DNA of 7,274 nucleotides from Verrucomicrobiota bacterium (GTDB taxonomy: Bacteria > Verrucomicrobiota > Verrucomicrobiia > Limisphaerales > JAGWYX01): contig JAGWYX010000179.1 in NCBI GenBank assembly GCA_018969165.1, positions 1 through 7,274 of the forward strand. Direction: 5' to 3'. The notes beneath the pieces were generated by a model, which saw only the letters and a program-made list of their open reading frames with translations, ran no database searches and was not told the origin of the DNA. A program made the position numbers and the translations under genes. Shown in pieces: positions 1 through 5,500 of this stretch. Numbering within the stretch: position 1 is the stretch's first letter; each line of letters starts with the position of its first letter.

Positions 1-34
1 GCTCGGAGAAACTCGAACCCACGGTTTTGAATTT

Positions 35-58
35 GTGTCGATTCGTGTCCATTCGTGG
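35..58. repeat. Short tandem repeat, 10-bp unit
   Basis: Two adjacent 10-bp units, GTGTCGATTC (35-44) and GTGTCCATTC (45-54), differ at one base and are followed by a partial third unit GTGG (55-58). The run lies in intergenic DNA 44 bp before the deacetylase start. Similar GTGTTCATTCGTGG-like strings are, to my recollection, frequent between genes in Verrucomicrobia and some other phyla. Here only the tandem structure itself is seen directly. I see no sign that it is an operator or promoter. Confidence 0.55.
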
Positions 59-102
59 TTCATCCGGCCTGAGGCGACGCCCCGCTGGGTTGGACACACG
101 GC

Positions 103-984
103 ATGAAAATCCTCTGCCTCCACGCCCACTTTGACGACTTTGAATTCGTCGCCGCCGGCACCTTCGAATTATGGCGGCGCAAACTCGGCCGGGACCTCCG
201 CGCGCGCGTCATCGTTTGCACCGACGGCCGGGGCGGACACCATTTTCGCACCCGCGAGGAGACCGGCCGGATGCGCCTGCTGGAGCAGGAGGCCTCGGCA
301 CGCATCGGCGGCTACGAATTCGAGGCGCTGCGCCTGCCGGACGGTTCGATGCCGCGCGAGGCCTGCCTCCAAATCACCCCGCCGCTCCTGGCCGCACTCT
401 GGAAGGCCATCCGCGACTTCGAGCCGGATTACCTCTTTTGCCCGCCGGTTCCCAGCGGTCCGTTGGCCGGTATCCACGTCGATCATGTCGCCGTCGCCCA
501 GGCCGTGCGCCAGGTGGCTTACATGATCAACGTGCCGCATGCCTTCACCCCCGAATATCCCGCCGACGAAACGCGCTCCACGCCCTGCAAGGTGCCCGTG
601 ATCCTGAACGTGTACGACGGCTACATGTTCGGCGCCAACTCGTATGATCTGGCGGTGGATGTCGAGGCGGCCTTTGCCAGCATTTGCGAAATGTCCTGGT
701 GCCACCAATCACAAATCACCGAGTGGTTGCCGTGGGTTGGCCGCCACAACCTCCAACCCCCGCGGTCACCCGCCGATTGGGCCAAGACACTGCGCCAGCG
801 GTTCGACCGAAAAAATCGTGAACTGGGCATCCGATCCACGCGCGCCTTCGAGGTCTTCTCCGTGACCGCCTGGGGCGAAATACCCCGCTGGGAGCAACTG
901 GCGGCGGACCTGCCCGCCATGGCCCCGGAGCACTCGAACCGCGATCAACTCGAGCGCCGGCTCACCGCCTGGCGCGGAGAATAA
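103..984 (+). CDS. PIG-L/LmbE family zinc-dependent N-acetyl deacetylase
   Basis: A 293-residue protein of the PIG-L/LmbE fold. This family uses Zn2+ to remove acetyl groups from N-acetylglucosamine-type sugars (examples: MshB, BshB, PIG-L, TarA-like antibiotic deacetylases). The N-terminal beta-strand MKILCLHAH runs into the metal motif H9-F-D11-D12-F-E14. This corresponds to the family's usual HPDDxE, with Phe in place of Pro. H9 and D12 are the expected zinc ligands and D11 the expected general base. TDGRGG (40-45) matches the usual TDG(G/A)xG, and R51-x(10)-E61 the conserved helix. The second metal motif is H125-V-D-H128. Length is normal to slightly long. There is no signal peptide or membrane segment, so it should be cytoplasmic. 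The ATG start is chosen because the motif strand begins right there; no Shine-Dalgarno is visible. It is followed 163 bp later by ispD on the same strand. The substrate is not identifiable; similar Verrucomicrobia/Planctomycetes proteins sit near amino-sugar genes, but none is visible here. Confidence 0.9.
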   Translation: MKILCLHAHFDDFEFVAAGTFELWRRKLGRDLRARVIVCTDGRGGHHFRTREETGRMRLLEQEASARIGGYEFEALRLPDGSMPREACLQITPPLLAALWKAIRDFEPDYLFCPPVPSGPLAGIHVDHVAVAQAVRQVAYMINVPHAFTPEYPADETRSTPCKVPVILNVYDGYMFGANSYDLAVDVEAAFASICEMSWCHQSQITEWLPWVGRHNLQPPRSPADWAKTLRQRFDRKNRELGIRSTRAFEVFSVTAWGEIPRWEQLAADLPAMAPEHSNRDQLERRLTAWRGE

Positions 985-996
985 GGCAGATTGAAC

Positions 997-1025
997 TTTG
1001 TCGCTCGCGGATCGACCCCTACACT
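997..1025 (+). promoter_or_regulatory. Possible sigma-70-type promoter upstream of ispD
   Basis: TTTGTC at 997-1002 (or TTGTCG at 998-1003) and TACACT at 1020-1025 are separated by 17 (or 16) bp. TACACT matches four of six bases of TATAAT, and TTGTCG four of six of TTGACA. The -10 end lies 7 bp before a GTG codon at 1032, the same spacing as at the promoter before the 2133 gene. Transcription from here would begin near 1032 and reach ispD about 116 nt later. The hexamers are weak by themselves; the shared geometry is the main support. Confidence 0.4.
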
Positions 1026-1031
1026 GCGGTC

Positions 1032-1151
1032 GTGAATCTCGGCGCCACATTTGCTCATCCGGGGAGCGCTGGCCCTCGGCGCGGCGCGGTCCCCATGACG
1101 ACTGCGCTCGAGCCGCCGCCACGGAAGGCGCTCCTCCAAAACCGCGCATGA
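1032..1151 (+). CDS. Possible 39-codon upstream ORF coupled to ispD
   Basis: A frame beginning with GTG at 1032 runs 39 codons and stops at TGA 1149-1151. That stop overlaps the ispD start codon (ATG 1148-1150) as ATGA, the classic arrangement for translational coupling. The GTG falls where transcription from the preceding promoter candidate would start, so it could be read from a leaderless message. An internal ATG at 1095 would give an 18-residue alternative. The product, rich in Pro and Arg with ends VNLGATFAHP and KALLQNRA, resembles no family I know and has no run of a single codon that would suggest attenuation. ispD has no Shine-Dalgarno, which makes reinitiation attractive, but a 39-codon frame in GC-rich DNA can arise by chance. 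Confidence 0.25.
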   Translation: MNLGATFAHPGSAGPRRGAVPMTTALEPPPRKALLQNRA

Positions 1152-1837
1152 CTTCCGCCCTCATCGTCGCCGCTGGCAAAGGCACGCGCATGGGGCCGGA
1201 GCGCGACAAACTTTTCCTCGAACTCGCCGGCCGACCGCTCGTCGCCCATACCTGGCGCATTTTCGACGAATCTCCCGACATCAATGAAATCGTCCTCGTC
1301 GTCCGCGACGGGATGCAGACCGTCTTCGGCGATCTGGCGCGGCAATTCGCTTTCCGAAAAGAATTCCGGCTCGCCAGTGGTGGCCCGGAACGCCAGGACT
1401 CGGTCTGGAATGGCTTGGCGGCCTTGTCGCCGACAGCCGAAATCGTCGCGATCCAGGACGGCGCGCGTCCGTGTGCTTCAATGGAACTGGTGCGGGCCAC
1501 CATCGAGGCGGCTCGGGAAATCGGCGCCGCCGTCGCCGCCCAACGCGTGGCCGACACCCTCAAGGAATCCGATGGCACCCACACAATCACCCGCACCATC
1601 GACCGCTCGCGCCTGTGGTCGGTGCAGACCCCGCAGACTTTTCGCGTCGAGATTATTCGTCGCGCCCTGGCCGCCGTGCGGGCGCAGGGCCTGCATGTCA
1701 CCGACGACACCGCTGCCTGCGAGTTGATCGGCCAGCCGGTGCGCCTGGTCGAGGGCCTGACGCCGAACCCCAAAGCCACGTCGCCCGCGGATTTGCCCTA
1801 CCTGGAATCTTTGCTACGCCAGCGCCCTGGAACGTGA
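1148..1837 (+). CDS. ispD: 2-C-methyl-D-erythritol 4-phosphate cytidylyltransferase
   Basis: IspD joins CTP and 2-C-methyl-D-erythritol 4-phosphate to give CDP-methylerythritol and pyrophosphate, the third step of the MEP isoprenoid pathway, in the cytoplasm. The 229-residue length is typical. The N-terminal CTP loop ALIVAAGKGTRMG (residues 4-16) is followed by K21, at the position of the catalytic lysine. R82-Q-D-S-V matches the conserved RQxSV. IQDGARP (102-108) replaces the common VHDAARP and keeps the metal/CTP-binding Asp and Arg. DTLK (136-139), DRSRLW (152-157) and TPQTF (161-165) follow. TDD (185-187), LVEG and NPK (207-209) form the C-terminal part, with K209 at the substrate-binding lysine. 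The ATG at 1148 is preferred over an in-frame TTG at 998, because homologues begin at this strand and the extra 50 residues do not look like protein. No Shine-Dalgarno is visible; the start overlaps the stop of a short upstream frame. It follows the deacetylase gene but has no obvious functional tie to it. Confidence 0.96.
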   Translation: MTSALIVAAGKGTRMGPERDKLFLELAGRPLVAHTWRIFDESPDINEIVLVVRDGMQTVFGDLARQFAFRKEFRLASGGPERQDSVWNGLAALSPTAEIVAIQDGARPCASMELVRATIEAAREIGAAVAAQRVADTLKESDGTHTITRTIDRSRLWSVQTPQTFRVEIIRRALAAVRAQGLHVTDDTAACELIGQPVRLVEGLTPNPKATSPADLPYLESLLRQRPGT

Positions 1838-1937
1838 TTACCTGGCCCGGCCCGTCCATGAAGCCGCGGCGCTCGCTTTCTGGGATCAACACCGCGGCCA
1901 ATGACCGCTTTGGGCGCGGCACTCCTCATTTTGGCTC

Positions 1938-1962
1938 GGAGCGCGGCTCTGGGAGCCGCAGC
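1938..1962 (+). repeat. Palindromic repeat unit A (GGAGCGC-stem-GCAGC)
   Basis: The 25-bp unit has the hairpin GCGGCTC (1943-1949), loop TGG, GAGCCGC (1953-1959), inside the frame GGAGC...AGC. It differs from unit B by a GGCTC-containing insertion just before GGAGC. The plus-strand orientation is defined by GGAGC at the 5' end. Confidence 0.65.
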
Positions 1963-2019
1963 ACGATCACCTTGCGGGTGGGATTGAAGTTATTACCAGG
2001 CCTGGACTGCAGGGCAGGC

Positions 2020-2044
2020 GCTGCGGGTCACAGACCCGCGCTCC
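2020..2044 (-). repeat. Palindromic repeat unit B, inverted copy
   Basis: Read on the minus strand this is GGAGC, then the hairpin GCGGGTC-TGT-GACCCGC, then AGC, exactly 25 bp like unit A. The arms occupy 2023-2029 and 2033-2039. Compared with unit A, one arm position changed C to G and the opposite arm changed G to C, so pairing is retained. Confidence 0.65.
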
Positions 2045-2097
2045 AAAATGATATTTGCCGGCCGTCGCGTTATTCCCGCATGGTCCAAAGATACGAG

Positions 2098-2126
2098 TTG
2101 AGGTCCGAGGCGTGCCTCGCTAGAGT
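2098..2126 (+). promoter_or_regulatory. Promoter of the DUF1232 gene, leaderless geometry
   Basis: TTGAGG (2098-2103) and TAGAGT (2121-2126) are separated by exactly 17 bp, and each matches four of six consensus sigma-70 bases. The ATG of the next gene starts 7 bp after the -10 hexamer, which is where transcription should begin. The mRNA would therefore have essentially no 5' leader, in keeping with the absence of a Shine-Dalgarno. Confidence 0.55.
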
Positions 2127-2132
2127 CCGCCC

Positions 2133-2537
2133 ATGCCTGAAGTTGCTAATTTTGTCTGGCAAGGCTCCAAGCAGATCACGGCCAGCCTGGTCGAGAAGGT
2201 CCTGCGCCAATTGCCGCTCTGGAAAGTCGAGTTCACGCAAATCCACGCGCCTCGCTTTCCCCACCTGGTGGATCAACTGGAATTCCTGGCCAATGCCGTC
2301 GAGGATTTCGCCGAGGGCGTTTACAAGGAACTGCCTTACGTGGCCGTGGCCGAGGCCGTGTTCGCCTTGCTCTACGCCCACCGCAAGATCGACCTCATCC
2401 CGGACGACCTGCCGCCGCTGGCGCATGCGGACGATTCGAGCATCGTGCGGGCGGTGTTAATCCATAACGAACGGGCGTTCGAGCGTTACGCCGCCTCGCA
2501 AAAGTTCAACTGGGCTCGGGTCACGAGCGCGCCTTAA
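2133..2537 (+). CDS. YkvA-like DUF1232 family protein
   Basis: A 134-residue protein whose C-terminal half carries the hallmark of the DUF1232/YkvA family. Its central piece is IDLIPDDLPPLAHADD (86-101), matching the family's (P/I)DLIPD-x(n)-DD pattern. It is preceded by a mostly hydrophobic helix LPYVAVAEAVFALLYAH (67-83). The family has no established biochemical function; members are small and often membrane-associated. Here the helix is interrupted by Glu and is not a convincing membrane span, so location is uncertain. Residues 1-60, amphipathic and acidic towards the end, match nothing I recognise. The ATG at 2133 is chosen because it sits at the expected transcription start of a good promoter and opens with a plausible protein sequence; no Shine-Dalgarno is present. 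The last 17 bp overlap the 3' end of the convergent debranching-enzyme gene. An antisense frame across 2070-2426 looks less like protein. Confidence 0.78.
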   Translation: MPEVANFVWQGSKQITASLVEKVLRQLPLWKVEFTQIHAPRFPHLVDQLEFLANAVEDFAEGVYKELPYVAVAEAVFALLYAHRKIDLIPDDLPPLAHADDSSIVRAVLIHNERAFERYAASQKFNWARVTSAP

Positions 2538-5500
2538 GCGCTCGCCAGACGCGGAGCGCCTCGCTCACACCCCATGCCTGCGCGTCGCACCCACGCGCCT
2601 GATGCGGGGCGTCGCCGTCCAGTATCTCGGGGATTTGCCCCAGGCAACCTTCGGTCAAAAGTCGCCCCATGCTCCCGAGATAAGCCCGGGCCGCCGCCAC
2701 CGCCGGGGGCGAGAAATCCCACGCCACCGCCAGCGCTTCGCAGAACGTCGGCAGGGTCCACGTCCAGGCCGTGCCATTGTGGTAAGCCGGTTTGCGCCGG
2801 GTATCCTCGTCACCCTCGTAACGACCCCAGTACGGTTCCCCCGGATTGTTGAGGAGACGACCGTCGTGTCCGCGAATCGGCAACGGCGGCGTGACCGCCA
2901 GCGGCGCCAGCGAACGCAATGCCCCCGGCACCAGCAGGTGATTCAACGCGACCTCGACGCAACGCCGCGCCCGTTCGCCACCGATCAATCCCAGGCTGAC
3001 GGCCAACAGCCCATTGCTCCGCAGGGCCGTGTCGCGCGTCGCCTCGGCCGCCGGCCGACCCGGACCCGCCAGCAGCACATCGGCCAGGTAGCCGCGGTCC
3101 TCCAACCAAAAAAGCGACGCCAGCGAGGCCTCGGCGCGCCGCGCCAAACCCTCCCATACCGCCTTTTGCGGCTCGCGCTCCAACCGCGCCAGTTGCCGCA
3201 GCAACCGGATCCATAGAGCCTGAATCTCCACCGCATAACCCTCCCGCGGCGTGCCGGCCGGATAATTCGTGTCCATCCAGGTAAAATGCGCCGGACTCCA
3301 CACCAGGCCGGACGCCGCGTCCATCCGAATCCCATTTGGCGTGCCGTCGCGAAATCCCCGGCCGATTTGGCGCAGGGTGTCGGCTATGGTTCGCCCCGCG
3401 CCGTCCACCCGTGTCGCGTAAAAGCCCTCCCCTGCCCGGTCCGCCGTATCCTCGCAAGCCAACCCATACCACAGCGGCGCATCCACGGTGTCGCGGTTCG
3501 CCGTGTTCTCGCCGTAAATCGCATTAGGCAAGGTGCCGCCGTCCACCAGCGCCCCGAAGCGCACCAGCAACTGCCGCACCTCCTCGATCAGCCCCGCCGC
3601 CAATAATCCCCGCGCGCAGATCAACGCGTCCCGCCCCCAATCCAGGAACCACGGGTAACCGGCAATCACCGTCTTGCCCGTCCCGCGTCGCACCACAAAC
3701 TGCCGCGCCGCCGCCACCAGTTGCCGGCCGAATGCATCTGCCTCAGCCACGCCAGCCCCCTGCCATACCGCCTCCCGATCAGCGGCGCGCGCCCCCGCAA
3801 AACCCTCGATCTCCGCCGCGCTTGGCCTTTCTGTCTCCGCGTCCGCCGTAAGCACCAACCGCACCGTGCGCCCCATCCCCAGCGGCAGTTCAAACCAGCC
3901 CGGGCTAAACGCGTCCCCGGCCGCCACCTGGCCGCGACTGGCCTCAACCGGATGCGCGACCTGCTCGCGCCACTCGCTTTCGTGGTGGTAATACCCGGCG
4001 TCCGCAAACGCCCGCAACCGGCGATCCGGCGCCGGGATAAACTCGAACCCGGGCCGATCCATCAACGCGCGGCAATAGGTGGTGAAATGATGTTCCGCAC
4101 CGCCGTTGCGGTGGGTCTCGGTGTGGAAATTGCGATCCTCCAGGTCCAGCCGGACCGTCAAGCTCACCTCGCACTCGGGCGGCAAATGACGCCCGACGGG
4201 CGGCGGTTGGGACGGCCGATGGAACTGCAGCACCGTCGTGTTGCGTCCCTCGAGCATGTCGATCGTCAACTCGAGGTTCACCGCCCGCCCGTCGCCGGCG
4301 TTCGCCGTGAATCGCCAAACGGCCGGCGGACCCGGCTCCAGCACGAGTAAATTCTCCGCATCCAGGGGCGTGATGAATCCGTCGGCATTGACCCAGGCGC
4401 GAACCGATTTCACAAAGATATGCCGATCCACCGGCACGCTCGGATGCAGGTTCGCCCCCAAAACACAGTCATATTTGGACTCGACCCGGCCGAGATCCGC
4501 GTGGATGCGCGCCATTCCCCCACGGCCGTTGGTCAACAACACCAGGCCCGCGATCGGATGCCGCACCCCTTGCTCCGGATCCGCGCCAAGGAAACGAATC
4601 GCACCGGCGACGGTCCGCTCCGCGTCGGCGTATCGCTCCAGGACCAACCGCGCGTCCGCCGCCCGCAGCGGAGCCAGAAAACAAGCCACGTGCCCCTCCC
4701 GGACAGGGATCGAAACCGCATGCCGCGGCCGGTCATCGGCGCCGCCTTCGAGCGTCGCCCGAAACGGTCCGGTGTCCCGCACCAGCAGCCAATGCCCGGG
4801 CGGCACCAGCACGACTCGACGGCGATCCGGTAGGCGCCAGGTGACGAGCGGCGGGTACAGCTCCGCGCGTTCGGCGGCATCCAGAGCAGCCCCCAAGTCC
4901 TGGCTGGCCCGGCCGCGCTCGAGGTGAAGCGTGGCGGCCAGGAATCGTTCTGGCGCCTCCCCCACCCGCTCCGCCAAGCGCCTCCAGTCATACGGCCCGA
5001 TCGCCTCCAGCGGGAAAACCTGCGCCACCGCGCACAAGGCCCAGGCGGCCTGGGCCCGCGTCTGGCGATAGCGCTCGCCTCCGATGCCCCGCGGTTCGGT
5101 GGTTGCACTCAGGCAAAACGCCGCCCCAGCCGGCATCTCGAACACGACTTTGCCGTCGCCCGCTCGCCGGCGCTTGGGTGGTGGCGAGCCGAGTAGATCA
5201 ACCGCATCCGCGCCCACCTCGCCAAGTCTTTCCTCCGTGAGCACTGCCGTCTGCGGCTGCTCCATATCGGTGTTAACCAGCACCAGCACCGTGTCCGCAC
5301 CCTCGGCCGATGTCCGCAACAACGCATACACCGGCGCATCGCCGGCGCTCAGCCGCGTCAGAGTCGCCCCGTCAATAAAGCACGGGTGCTCGGCTAGCAG
5401 CCGGTTCAAACGACCTAACTCGGGCACCAGATTCTCCGCGGCGTCCCAGGCCAAGCCGGCGACCTGGTGCACCAGGATCTTCTCCGAGGCGAGCCATTCG

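Larger units (their letters stand above)
1927..2050. repeat. Paired, inverted palindromic repeat cluster (BIME-like)
   Basis: Two copies of one palindromic unit face each other between ispD and the 2133 gene. The outer borders CATTTTGG (1927-1934) and CCAAAATG (2043-2050) are exact reverse complements. GGAGCGCGG (1938-1946) also matches CCGCGCTCC (2036-2044), and CCGCAGC (1956-1962) matches GCTGCGG (2020-2026). The 57-bp spacer contains a 10-bp perfect palindrome CCAGGCCTGG (1996-2005) but no gene. The layout resembles the bacterial interspersed mosaic elements built of REP units. Neither hairpin is followed by a T-run, so an intrinsic terminator is unlikely on either strand. Nothing else is seen in this gap apart from the downstream promoter. 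Confidence 0.65.

Noticed and set aside
68..96. Leaderless-style promoter before the PIG-L gene
   Set aside because: The hexamers at the expected distances (CCTGAG and TGGACA) match the consensus poorly, unlike those before 1032 and 2133.
998..1147. In-frame TTG extension of ispD by 50 residues
   Set aside because: The added residues are Arg/Ser/Pro-rich and unlike an IspD N-terminus; the canonical first strand begins at the ATG at 1148, and 998 overlaps the promoter candidate.
766..1779. A 337-codon minus-strand frame across the deacetylase end and ispD
   Set aside because: It is antisense to two recognisable genes, composed of Arg/Ser/Ala-rich shadow sequence without family motifs.
1943..1959. 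Unit A hairpin as a Rho-independent terminator of ispD
   Set aside because: It lies about 105 bp after the stop and is not followed by a T-run; the repeat-family explanation accounts for it better.
2070..2426. Minus-strand 118-residue frame antisense to the DUF1232 gene
   Set aside because: The plus-strand frame contains the recognisable DUF1232 motif and a well-spaced promoter; the antisense frame has neither.
1471..2460. A 329-codon plus-strand open frame overlapping ispD, the repeats and the DUF1232 gene
   Set aside because: It is a GC-rich shadow that crosses two genuine genes and an intergenic repeat cluster; its product is low-complexity Arg/Ser/Pro and matches no family.
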